DNA from: Haliscomenobacter sp040403615
GTDB taxonomy: Bacteria > Bacteroidota > Bacteroidia > Chitinophagales > Saprospiraceae
Direction of reading: 5' to 3'
Assembly (NCBI RefSeq): GCF_040403615.1
Contig: NZ_JBBAKG010000001.1
Span: 119,399 to 183,398, forward strand
DNA length: 64,000 bases
Shown here: positions 22,676 through 29,228 of the stretch, one piece after another
How positions within the stretch are numbered: position 1 is the stretch's first letter
Layout of the letters: each line of letters opens with the position of its first letter
Notes under the pieces: generated by a model
The model's database searches: none
Told to the model about the DNA's origin: nothing
Seen by the model: only the letters and a program-made list of their open reading frames with translations
Program-made: the position numbers and the translations under genes

Positions 22676-22860
22676 CCTAGTTTGGATAAGCTGATCATGT
22701 GACTGCCATGCGTTTAAAAGTGTTGCCACCTTCCTGAGCATGAGTTGACTGTGACTAGCAGTCTCGTACCTTTAACCGTCAGCGGTTCAGGATTTAGTCT
22801 TGGTCCCTGGCAGTTGGGCCCATAGTCAATGAGTTTTTCCGCCACATGATCTGCTTAAAC
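22676..22860 (-). other. tRNA spacer, hairpin-rich, no sure gene
   Basis: Hairpins AACCG-CTGA-CGGTT and GACT-GCT-AGTC are visible. A 43-codon frame from a GTG (AEKLIDYGPNCQGPRLNPEP) reads well but has no ribosome site. I cannot decide between small gene and RNA. Confidence 0.35.
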
Positions 22861-22952
22861 TGGTACCAGCGGAGAGGATCGAACTCTCTCAAGAACGCTA
22901 ATCTGGCGCACAAAAGTATATAAGACCTCTCTGACTACCAAGTCTCGCTGGC
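22861..22952 (-). tRNA. Class II-like tRNA with anticodon TAT (Ile AUA?)
   Basis: Acceptor GCCAGCG/CGCTGGT, D-stem GACT/AGTC, T-arm GAGAG/CTCTC with TTCGATC and encoded CCA. The anticodon loop reads CTTATAT, and a long variable arm pairs GCGC with GCGT. Class II shape with an Ile-type anticodon is unexpected. Confidence 0.6.
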
Positions 22953-23096
22953 AATGAATTTGTCTATCGCTGGTAGTGTCCAAGCCACTGGCTGAACTCG
23001 CTCAACGCGAGTCTGCTACGGGCATCAAGTACAGTAACAAGTGTCTTGGGCGACTCGCTACTCACATATGGGTAACCGTACACACATAAACAAAAC
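22953..23096 (-). other. tRNA spacer with hairpins
   Basis: ACTCGC/GCGAGT, AGCC/GGCT and CCAAG/CTTGG pairings are visible on this strand. A 39-codon frame from a GTG (starting YGYPYVSSESPKTLVTVLDA) is possible but has no ribosome site. Confidence 0.35.
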
Positions 23097-23170
23097 TGGA
23101 GCGGGATAAGAGAATCGAACTCTTGACTGGAGATTGGAAATCTCTAATTTTGCCATTAAACTAATCCCGC
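23097..23170 (-). tRNA. tRNA-Gly (TCC)
   Basis: Acceptor GCGGGAT/ATCCCGC, anticodon loop TTTCCAA, T-loop TTCGATT, discriminator T, encoded CCA. Confidence 0.92.
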
Positions 23171-23406
23171 ATGAATTGAATTTGCAAGCCTACGTCGCGT
23201 TTATCGTAGATTTATTCAGGACTTACCGGCCGCCTAGCCTGACCTCGAGCACGATGGATATCACTTGGGATCCGTCCAGCTTAGTCTCCTTTACAGACCC
23301 CTGCAGTTCCCCGCAGGGTGGGAGTTGAACCCATTTGCCTTTTGCTGCTTTGGTCCTTCGAAGAAACCTAGACAGCGTGACTTCACTTGCTGACACTTAC
23401 AAAACT
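23171..23406 (-). other. No gene seen; T-arm-like sequence and hairpins
   Basis: A tRNA T-arm-like stretch (GGG-TTCAACT-CCC) is followed by a hairpin CCCTGC/GCAGGG, and another hairpin CTACG/CGTAG lies near 23200. No matching 5' tRNA half was found. A loop CTTCGAA with a 5-bp stem near 23360 recalls a tRNA-Arg anticodon arm, so this may be tRNA debris. Confidence 0.3.
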
Positions 23407-23543
23407 TGGTGCAGTAAACAGGATTCGAACCTGCCTGGCCGCTTCATTTTACAACAGAGTAATTACTCTCTGCCGCTGTATGCCCCTCGGATGATCAGTT
23501 CCTACTCACATACAGGCAAGGGCTTGTCGACCTAACTTACCGC
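23407..23543 (-). ncRNA. tRNA-like RNA with large central insertion
   Basis: The ends form a complete acceptor stem (GCGGTAA with TTACTGC, one G-U), followed by encoded CCA, and a T-arm GCAGG/CCTGT with TTCGAAT is present. The total of 137 bases is about 50 too long for a tRNA. The centre folds as CTGTATG/CATACAG and CAGAG/CTCTG hairpins instead of a clear anticodon arm. It may be a tRNA with an insertion or a new tRNA-like RNA. Confidence 0.5.
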
Positions 23544-23555
23544 ATAAACTTGGTG

Positions 23556-23633
23556 GGCTATCGAGGACTTAAACCTCACAGTAACTAGTATGGGAGACTT
23601 CCGTCTCTACTGCATCTATGCTCTACTCATAAA
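23556..23633 (-). other. tRNA 3'-half-like remnant
   Basis: T-arm TGAGG/CCTCG with loop TTTAAGT, acceptor strand ATAGCCC and ACCA are present, but no 5' strand GGGCTAT is found. The segment before it forms GAGAC-GGAA-GTCTC inside CAGTA/TACTG. Confidence 0.35.
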
Positions 23634-24341
23634 CTAAATGATTGTTTTTATACTCTGTGATATTCTTTCTATCCTTGGCAAGAACACACTGTCTATCTGC
23701 TGACAGATACTTGCAGCCAGATCAATCTGATATTGCTTGCACGGCACTGTGTTTTGACCCTGATGATCATGATACCTATAAAATTCTGACTTCTCGTATT
23801 GATCATACAATGGATCTGAAATATTTGAAATAATTGAGCTCAATACAGATCTTTGCGATTCTGTCCATGATATATCATATGCTTGCAATACTGCAAACTT
23901 GATATTGCGTGACTGACACCAATCACGCAACAGCATGATCTTGCAAAATATGTCTTGTGCTTCCAGTCCTGGACTCACTAACCACTGATTATACAGTCTT
24001 TTTGATGCATGGTCAACACTACAACTGCTGGGCCATATGCCTTGGAATGTGAAGTTTCTTAATGAATCAGTGTCAACCAATTCTATTTGCCTTTGCGGAT
24101 CAACTTCTACATCCAATTTACCTGTGCTGGTCAGTTGCAGTATCACCTGGTTTATTGACTCATCTTCTAATAATTTTAGAAATGCTTGATTCAAAATCCA
24201 TTGATTGCTCACCGCAGGTCCGCCAACATCAACAATGTTGACCCCTACGGATTTCAGCACATTGACCCAGGTCTTTCTTGCCTGGCCACCAAAGCTGAAC
24301 CCGCAACCACTAACCAAGACTTTTTTGTTTGACAACAACAT
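23634..24341 (-). CDS. SGNH hydrolase-like protein
   Basis: 235 residues. VSGCGFSFGG near the N-terminus is in the place of the block I Ser motif, VGGPAVSNQWI fits the block with the conserved Asn, and VILQLTSTG follows, as in phage SGNH/GDSL-like proteins. I do not see a firm C-terminal Asp-x-x-His. It overlaps the radical SAM gene by 32 bases and is the last gene of a three-gene cassette between tRNAs. Possibly an esterase or acyl-transfer enzyme for a modified glycan or peptide. Confidence 0.6.
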   Translation of the reverse strand: MLLSNKKVLVSGCGFSFGGQARKTWVNVLKSVGVNIVDVGGPAVSNQWILNQAFLKLLEDESINQVILQLTSTGKLDVEVDPQRQIELVDTDSLRNFTFQGIWPSSCSVDHASKRLYNQWLVSPGLEAQDIFCKIMLLRDWCQSRNIKFAVLQAYDISWTESQRSVLSSIISNISDPLYDQYEKSEFYRYHDHQGQNTVPCKQYQIDLAASICQQIDSVFLPRIERISQSIKTII

Positions 24342-25143
24342 TGATTTTATCCAAGTGATTGATCACCACCGCTTGTGATCTGTTTGGGCATTGGCCGCAT
24401 ACTGATTCAGGTACTCCTATGCCAGCAACAAATTTGTCAAGATGTGCAGCATCCTCACAAGGTTCATAATCAAACCAATTTTTTCCAGTGATATCCATCA
24501 CATTGGCCACTGCCGGACATTTATACAAACGTCCTTTGTACAATATTGGAGTATTGGGCGAACCGCATATGGCATGTGCCTCAGCAGGATCACTCATCCA
24601 GGGCAAGATTTTGTCATCTTTGTACTGGAATGGCACTACAAAATCTTTGAACATGCTCTTGTAAATCTTAAAATTGTCCAGCTGCCAGGATATCTGACAG
24701 TGATCTTGTGGATCTTCGCTGACCTTCACCTGCCATCCCTTGCGTGTTACCAGGATGTTTTTTATAGCTTGATCAATTATACTGCGATGATCTGCTCTGT
24801 GCATACTGACCTGCATCTCAAATGGTTCAAAGTCAAACCAAGCTGCGCTGTCAAAATTTTTCAGTAGATATCCGTTGGTTATGAGTCGTATAGTTGTGCT
24901 GGGCCATGCTTTTCTTATCCGGCCGCAGATCTCCATCAATTCAGGATGCAAGCAAGGTTCGCCACCAAACACAGCCACTACCTTGGGTTCTAGCATGGTG
25001 CTCCAGTGCGTTATCCATGCGGTGACGTCATCAAGTCTAGCTATGCCATTTCTTGCAAAGTCACTGAGACTGATGCATCCGCGGCAACTGATGTTGCAGG
25101 AATACGCAACCATGATATCCAATCTTGGAATGCTTCTAGTCAT
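24310..25143 (-). CDS. Radical SAM enzyme with SPASM-like cysteines
   Basis: 277 residues. The cluster motif C16-x3-C20-x2-C23 (CNISCRGC) is followed by FGGEPCLHPE (the GGE SAM-binding motif) and LITNGYLL. Extra cysteines in the C-terminal third (ICGSPN, YKCPAV, CGQCPNR) resemble a SPASM or twitch domain that holds an auxiliary cluster, as in peptide-modifying enzymes. No short precursor peptide is evident beside it. It overlaps the SGNH-like and P-loop-like genes, so the three are likely co-translated. It would depend on iron-sulfur supply, for which the phage IscS may help. Confidence 0.85.
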   Translation of the reverse strand: MTRSIPRLDIMVAYSCNISCRGCISLSDFARNGIARLDDVTAWITHWSTMLEPKVVAVFGGEPCLHPELMEICGRIRKAWPSTTIRLITNGYLLKNFDSAAWFDFEPFEMQVSMHRADHRSIIDQAIKNILVTRKGWQVKVSEDPQDHCQISWQLDNFKIYKSMFKDFVVPFQYKDDKILPWMSDPAEAHAICGSPNTPILYKGRLYKCPAVANVMDITGKNWFDYEPCEDAAHLDKFVAGIGVPESVCGQCPNRSQAVVINHLDKINVVVKQKSLG

Positions 25144-25801
25144 AACTTGTTAAACGATCTTCCGTTACTGCAATTCCAAATGTGTCATACAATGCTGAAC
25201 ACACCTGTGCAGGATTGTAGATCAGATGTTCATACGGCACCACAAGATCATAATGTTGATCAGGTTCAGCTTCTTTAGTGTTTCTGATTTTGTTCAAATA
25301 TTGTTCCACAGCATCAGGTGTGGGATCAATTTTCTGGCTCAGCAATATTATTTCAACTGTGAGCATGTTGTATTTTACTTTTCTAACAAAATCCTTGTCC
25401 ACAGCGGACCTAGATAAAATTTTTAATAATCCAAAAAAGTATTCAGGAGTAGGTTCTCTGGTCAACAGTACTTTTTTTATTTGTTGTTCTATCATGTGTT
25501 GATGCAGTTCTTTGTCCCTGGGGCATTGTATGCGGATGCTATGCACATGATCCAGTAGAGATCTTGCCAGAGTGGTGTATCTGTGCGTGGGCACCACGGT
25601 GTATAGGTCTGCATGAGATTTTTTAATCTCAATCTTGGGTGCAGGTTTCAAAAACTCCTGTTCAAAAACGTCATGCACTTTGGTTCTACCATTGGCAAAT
25701 TTTTGATACAGTAATTGCTCGCATTGAGGACTCTCGCTGATTCTGGCACAAAATTTTTCACCACCAGCACCCTGGTCGTAGTCAACAAATAAAAACGGCA
25801 T
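25136..25801 (-). CDS. P-loop-like protein (GAGGEKF), unknown
   Basis: 221 residues. The start FLFVDYDQGAGGEKFCARIS puts a glycine-rich loop after a short strand, as do the proteins at 51861 (PPSGGGNHL) and 61933 (LPGHAGNFL). They may be one sulfotransferase- or kinase-like P-loop family. The rest is helical and charged. It is the first gene of the SGNH/radical SAM cassette. Confidence 0.6.
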   Translation of the reverse strand: MPFLFVDYDQGAGGEKFCARISESPQCEQLLYQKFANGRTKVHDVFEQEFLKPAPKIEIKKSHADLYTVVPTHRYTTLARSLLDHVHSIRIQCPRDKELHQHMIEQQIKKVLLTREPTPEYFFGLLKILSRSAVDKDFVRKVKYNMLTVEIILLSQKIDPTPDAVEQYLNKIRNTKEAEPDQHYDLVVPYEHLIYNPAQVCSALYDTFGIAVTEDRLTSYD

Positions 25802-25816
25802 ACACTATTTAACGTT

Positions 25817-25887
25817 TGGTGCACCTGACAGGAATCAAACCTGTCTATGTTTGGATTCAAATCCAACTCGCAATGTCAATCCAGCGC
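25817..25887 (-). pseudogene. Degenerate tRNA
   Basis: The T-arm ACAGG/CCTGT with TTTGATT and encoded CCA is intact, and the acceptor pairs with one mismatch. The anticodon stem TTGGA/TCCAA leaves only a six-base loop and the D-arm is too short, so it is probably a pseudo-tRNA. Confidence 0.5.
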
Positions 25888-25941
25888 AAAAACGTAATGG
25901 TTACGATTCCATTGCTACTCGATCATGTAGCCGATTTTGTT

Positions 25942-26016
25942 TGGCGCCATAGATGGGACTCGAACCCACCTGGTACGGATAGACAATCCGTTGCCCTCCC
26001 CGAGGACTACTATGGC
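25942..26016 (-). tRNA. tRNA-Asp (GTC)
   Basis: Acceptor GCCATAG/CTATGGC, anticodon stem ACGGA/TCCGT with loop TTGTCTA, discriminator G as expected, encoded CCA. Confidence 0.93.
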
Positions 26017-26022
26017 AAAACT

Positions 26023-26097
26023 TGGTAGAGCATAGCGGAGTCGAACCGCTCTTAGTGGACTGAAAACCCACTGTCCTAACCGATAGACGAATGCTCC
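26023..26097 (-). tRNA. tRNA-Glu (TTC)
   Basis: Acceptor GGAGCAT/ATGCTCT, anticodon stem GTGGG/TCCAC with loop TTTTCAG, T-loop TTCGACT, encoded CCA. Confidence 0.92.
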
Positions 26098-26434
26098 ACT
26101 ATATGAAAACACACTTATTCAGGAACCTGCTGATCACACACAAGAGTGCTACTCCTGTGTCCATCTGCTGTCATTACTGTCCACATGTTCCGCCGCTTTT
26201 CCAGATCAACTGATTTCTCAGTGAGAGCCTATTTCATGCCAGCGAGGGAGTAGCCTGCTAAGGCGGGGTTCAAACCCATAATCCTGATTCACTTGCCTAA
26301 CGGTGTGGATAACCTGTATAACTGTGCTTACATATAGTGCCCAGAACCAAATCTGAGTACACTATACAAAATTAAATTTTTAACGAACTCTTCACACTGT
26401 GTCGATGCACTGTGCTGCTTTCTAACTAGTCTCT
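26098..26434 (-). other. Transcribed stretch without a clear gene
   Basis: A promoter at 26435-26463 reads into this segment toward tRNA-Glu. One frame (ending PRWHEIGSH) is coding-like for about 45 codons but has no start codon. A second short frame starts MWTVMTADGHRSSTLVCDQQ (23 codons). It may be an eroded gene, a long leader or an RNA. Confidence 0.35.
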
Positions 26435-26463
26435 AGTATAACATGTTATGCAATACTGGTCAA
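26435..26463 (-). promoter_or_regulatory. Sigma70-like promoter
   Basis: TTGACC (26463-26458), 17-base spacer, TATACT (26440-26435). It points toward tRNA-Glu and tRNA-Asp. Confidence 0.75.
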
Positions 26464-26532
26464 CCTGTTTTGCAAAAGCCCCGCTGTACTCTAGGGTCTT
26501 TGCAAAATCTGCTGTTCTTCTCTCTTGTGTAT
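26464..26532 (-). ncRNA. Possible short RNA between two promoters
   Basis: About 70 bases from the promoter at 26533 end in a hairpin-forming inverted repeat (TTTTGCAAAG and CTTTTGCAAAA around CCC/GGG). There is no frame. No clear U-run follows, so termination is uncertain. Confidence 0.35.
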
Positions 26533-26561
26533 ATTATAGCACTCTTTCGAATAAGGGTCAA
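26533..26561 (-). promoter_or_regulatory. Sigma70-like early promoter
   Basis: TTGACC (26561-26556), 17-base spacer, TGCTATAAT -10 (26538-26533), just after the terminator at 26565. Confidence 0.8.
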
Positions 26562-26564
26562 CCG

Positions 26565-26591
26565 CCATAAAAAAACCCGCTTGCTGCGGGT
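26565..26591 (-). terminator. Rho-independent terminator
   Basis: ACCCGC/GCGGGT stem with a five-base loop, followed on the minus strand by TTTTTTT. It ends the operon of the genes at 26768-27597. Confidence 0.85.
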
Positions 26592-26767
26592 CTTTGAAGG
26601 ATGCGGTTTCGACTACATCAACAAAGACCCAGGCTCTGATCACGCTCATAGGCCATCCCCGAATTGATTGTCGGTATGACTGCTGAAAGGATAGTGTGCT
26701 TGTTCATAAGTGTAGTATATATGACGCAGACAAAAAAGTCTATTATTTTGGCGAAATTTGTGGCGGT
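26592..26767 (-). other. Intergenic stretch with one tiny frame
   Basis: A 29-codon frame (26715 side, MNKHTILSAVIPTINSGMAY) follows a TATACT seven bases before its ATG. No good -35 is present. Too weak to call a gene. Confidence 0.3.
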
Positions 26768-27346
26768 TTAGTAGGATTCAGAATCTGTGACCACTGTCCA
26801 GGCCAGGCGACCAAGGTCTTCACGTATTTCATCAGTGACCATGCCCTCGCCCACATGTGCTTGGCTTTCCTTGTGGAACGTCTGCTGCTCTTGTGTGAGC
26901 ATGTTCCATTCAGCCTGTTCTAGTGTGGCCATCTGGTCTCTGATGCCTGAACAGTACCAGTCAATGTAGTCACCTTCGCCGCGCATGTTGGCCACAATGC
27001 CGCCGGCTGATCGCCAACTTGCGGCCCAGGTTTGATCTTTCAGTATGGTCCAGACATCTTGTTTCTGGAACTCATTGTTGCACAGGGCAGCATAGAGATT
27101 TTGAGCATACACTCTGCTTTCGCGAACCTTGGCAACCATCCAGTCACTGGTACGCATGTCAAATTCCATGTTGTTCTTTTGCCACTCAGCATTGACTAGA
27201 TTTTCTTCATCTTGAAGTGTCCAGCTGTCGTACATTTCAAGCATGGCCTGCACCTCAGGATCGTCAAGACTCTGGCCCGCTTCTAAACAACCTTCAATGT
27301 ACTTTTGTTTTTGAAAAGTGTGACGATCTGGGCTGGCGGAAATCAT
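26768..27346 (-). CDS. Conserved phage protein, unknown function
   Basis: 192 residues, with the block DMRTSDWMVAKVRESRVYAQ then LYAALCNNEF and GGIVANMRGEGDYIDWYCSG, which I recall from uncharacterised proteins of T4-like phages. Acidic, helical. Coupled to the upstream gene by ATGA. A terminator follows at 26565. Confidence 0.75.
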   Translation of the reverse strand: MISASPDRHTFQKQKYIEGCLEAGQSLDDPEVQAMLEMYDSWTLQDEENLVNAEWQKNNMEFDMRTSDWMVAKVRESRVYAQNLYAALCNNEFQKQDVWTILKDQTWAASWRSAGGIVANMRGEGDYIDWYCSGIRDQMATLEQAEWNMLTQEQQTFHKESQAHVGEGMVTDEIREDLGRLAWTVVTDSESY

Positions 27347-27597
27347 TGCAGGATTCTTGTGTCAGAGCCGCTGTCAATACCATCCAACGCTGCGGCCAGT
27401 CGTTGTGCCAGTTCAGGATCAGATTCAGTCAGTTGTTCAAAATCCACGGCATGACTCGTGGCCTCAAGGTCTTCTGCGGTCATGTTCTCAAACATGCTGT
27501 GAATTTCGGCCATCAAGAGATCCAGCTCCGCCTGAGTTCCTTCGAACTCGTCAAAGCATCCTGGGGCAAATTGTACTTTTAGTGGTTGATCAGTCAT
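27343..27597 (-). CDS. Small acidic conserved phage protein
   Basis: 84 residues from ATG 27597, containing VQFAPGCFDEFEGTQAELD, a motif seen in small proteins of many phages. A start at 27609 is also possible. Function unknown. The ribosome site is weak (GAAAG). Confidence 0.65.
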   Translation of the reverse strand: MTDQPLKVQFAPGCFDEFEGTQAELDLLMAEIHSMFENMTAEDLEATSHAVDFEQLTESDPELAQRLAAALDGIDSGSDTRILQ

Positions 27598-27608
27598 AGG
27601 TTCTTTCA

Positions 27609-27693
27609 TGGTACGAGGAGCGGGACTCGAACCCACACGCCTTGACGGCAAGAAATTTTAAGTCTCTCATGGCTACCATTACATCATCCTCGC
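27609..27693 (-). tRNA. tRNA-Leu (TAA)
   Basis: Class II tRNA. Acceptor GCGAGGA/TCCTCGT, anticodon stem AGAGA/TTTCT with loop CTTAAAA, long variable arm, encoded CCA. Confidence 0.92.
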
Positions 27694-27700
27694 ATGGATC

Positions 27701-27775
27701 TGGTCCGGCGTAACAGAATCGAACTGCTATCTAGGGAGTAGAAATCCCCTGTATTATCCATTATACTAACGCCAG
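27701..27775 (-). tRNA. tRNA-Arg (TCT)
   Basis: Acceptor CTGGCGT/ACGCCGG, anticodon stem GGGGA/TCCCT with loop TTTCTAC, T-loop TTCGATT, encoded CCA. Confidence 0.92.
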
Positions 27776-27780
27776 ATACT

Positions 27781-27855
27781 TGGTGCGACTCCTTGGTTTC
27801 GATCCAAGTACCAAGACCTTATGAGGGTCCTGCTCTCCCATTGAGCTAGAGTCGC
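27781..27855 (-). tRNA. tRNA with CAT anticodon (Met or Ile2)
   Basis: Acceptor GCGACTC/GAGTCGC, anticodon stem GGACC/GGTCT with loop CTCATAA, encoded CCA. First tRNA of the array on this strand; promoter directly upstream. Confidence 0.9.
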
Positions 27856-27864
27856 TATTGTTAC

Positions 27865-27893
27865 ATTGTAACAGGAAAGTTATTTAGTGTCAA
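27865..27893 (-). promoter_or_regulatory. Sigma70-like promoter at the head of the tRNA array
   Basis: TTGACA (27893-27888), 17-base spacer, TACAAT (27870-27865), ten bases before the tRNA at 27855. Confidence 0.8.
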
Positions 27894-27897
27894 CAGA

Positions 27898-28089
27898 TTA
27901 TTTCACAGATAGCAACGCCTGTAGATCCTGAGTTTGTTTTTGCAAACGCTCAATTTCTGCTGCTGCTTCATCCAGGAGGTCGGCAATGCGGTCAGTCTCA
28001 CCTTGTTCCACGCTTCTGCGTCCGGGAATCTGTCTGCGTATCTCAGCCCGTTTGAGCAGTCGGTACACCAGGCCTTGTTCTTCCATCAT
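27898..28089 (-). CDS. Small conserved phage protein (RIADLL-EAAAEIERL)
   Basis: 63 residues: LVYRLLKRAEIRRQIPGRRS then DRIADLLDEAAAEIERLQKQ. This helix-rich pattern is common in small phage proteins of unknown role. The start overlaps the upstream stop as ATGA. Confidence 0.75.
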   Translation of the reverse strand: MMEEQGLVYRLLKRAEIRRQIPGRRSVEQGETDRIADLLDEAAAEIERLQKQTQDLQALLSVK

Positions 28090-28181
28090 TCTCTATCCAT
28101 CCTTGCATCTTCGTTTGATTTATAACACATGAACAACACACCAACGATATATCCCAATAGTAATCCCCAAAAGAAATTCAT
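28086..28181 (-). CDS. 31-residue membrane peptide
   Basis: Begins MNFFWGLLLGYIVGVLFMCY, a single membrane helix with a short charged tail. GGAG lies seven bases upstream, and both ends overlap neighbouring genes as ATGA, which strongly supports that it is translated. Function unknown. Confidence 0.65.
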   Translation of the reverse strand: MNFFWGLLLGYIVGVLFMCYKSNEDARMDRE

Positions 28182-28387
28182 TCTTCAACTCCAAAATATT
28201 TTTTAATTCTTTGTCCAGTTGTTTGTGTAACATATCCACACCCAGCTGAAGTATCTCTTTCAATATCTGCAACTTGGGCACATTCCTGAATCAGTAGTTC
28301 GGCAAACTTTTCTAGTGTCCGACCGCCCACATCAGGATAGTGGCTACCGCCAGCTGCTAGAGCAAGTTGTTTAATTTGTTCGTTCAT
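28178..28387 (-). CDS. MN-x2-I...FGVEE family small protein
   Basis: 69 residues. MNEQIKQLA at the start, EKFAELLIQECAQVA in the middle and KKYFGVEE at the end define a family with five more members here (31378, 33045, 33260, 34366, 34626). Members are common in phages; role unknown. Confidence 0.75.
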   Translation of the reverse strand: MNEQIKQLALAAGGSHYPDVGGRTLEKFAELLIQECAQVADIERDTSAGCGYVTQTTGQRIKKYFGVEE

Positions 28388-28400
28388 ACATCAATTCCAA

Positions 28401-29033
28401 TCAATATTTTCCTGATGCCAGCACTATACGGCAAATGTGTTCTAGTCGCTCTATGTGCTCGTAGGCACGCCATGGGCTGGTGTCAATGGCCACAACACCA
28501 TGTCCTTTGATGCCCACAATATCGTAGGCAATATTTCCCCGGTCATCCAATTGTAAATTCTCGTGACATTCGTTAGCAAGTTCTTGACTGATGGGAGGCA
28601 CATCGCCCACATTGGGTGCCACTCGGGTGTAACGGTTCAGCTCGGGAAATGCTGCACTCACTGTACTCAAATCAATGCCCGCATGCATGGCCGCAATACA
28701 GTAGGTGGGATGAACATGCACAACCACTCGAACATCGTTGGCATGTTGTCCCATCATTCTTTGTAGGCCAAAGTGCAGAGGTATCTCACCGCTGGGTTTC
28801 AAATTGGCACTGATGTCTGTATAAGACAGTTCAGTGTAGTATTGGCCATAAATTGATTTTTTTATAGCAATCTTCTTGAACTGATCCGGTTGTAGGGTCT
28901 GTTTACGTACACCTGAAGGTGTGATATAAAAATGATCACGATCATGATGTCGTATACTGACATTACCATCTCTACTGGTAATCCAGTTGCGCTTGTAGGC
29001 ATCTTCTAGCACTTGACAAATTGTTTCTAGCAT
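28401..29033 (-). CDS. Class II aldolase/adducin-family protein
   Basis: 210 residues. GNVSIRHHD and ITPSGVRK open the fold; KPSGEIPLHFGLQ gives the catalytic Glu; HVHPTYCIA supplies the zinc His pair; and GHGVVAI the third. This is the fuculose-phosphate aldolase / ribulose-phosphate epimerase / MtnB superfamily; the exact substrate cannot be read. Unusual in a phage; it may feed sugar intermediates to the glycan genes. It is in one run with IscS, four genes downstream of a common strand. Confidence 0.82.
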   Translation of the reverse strand: MLETICQVLEDAYKRNWITSRDGNVSIRHHDRDHFYITPSGVRKQTLQPDQFKKIAIKKSIYGQYYTELSYTDISANLKPSGEIPLHFGLQRMMGQHANDVRVVVHVHPTYCIAAMHAGIDLSTVSAAFPELNRYTRVAPNVGDVPPISQELANECHENLQLDDRGNIAYDIVGIKGHGVVAIDTSPWRAYEHIERLEHICRIVLASGKY

Positions 29034-29034
29034 G

Positions 29035-29220
29035 TTATCCTTTTAATATTCGCCAAAATTTCTCTTGCACAGTTTCTGTCCATTCAAAGTACAAACTGTT
29101 TAATGGTGGTCGACCTGTGCTGTCATCATACATTTTACGATGTTTTATGTATTTTGTCAACCAAACTATTTGTCCACTGGTCATTCTAGTAGGCCACCAT
29201 GCAAACAGTTTGCTTTCCAT
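29035..29220 (-). CDS. Small phage protein with TSGQIVWL and TGRPPLNS motifs
   Basis: 61 residues, aromatic-rich: FAWWPTRMTSGQIVWLTKYI, then TGRPPLNSLYFEW. The pattern recurs in small phage proteins as I recall; no function. It ends one base before the aldolase start. Confidence 0.7.
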   Translation of the reverse strand: MESKLFAWWPTRMTSGQIVWLTKYIKHRKMYDDSTGRPPLNSLYFEWTETVQEKFWRILKG

Positions 29221-29228
29221 TTTTTATG

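Noticed and set aside
23250..23330. A second permuted tmRNA or tRNA
   Set aside because: A T-arm-like stretch is followed by CCCTGC/GCAGGG, but no D-like element, tag frame or anticodon arm follows.
26260..26290. tRNA T-arm on either strand
   Set aside because: The TTTGAAC loop has only four stem pairs, no acceptor partner, and lies in a coding-like frame.
13946..27855. Group I intron in a tRNA
   Set aside because: The oversized tRNA-like element is too small and shows no intron core motifs.
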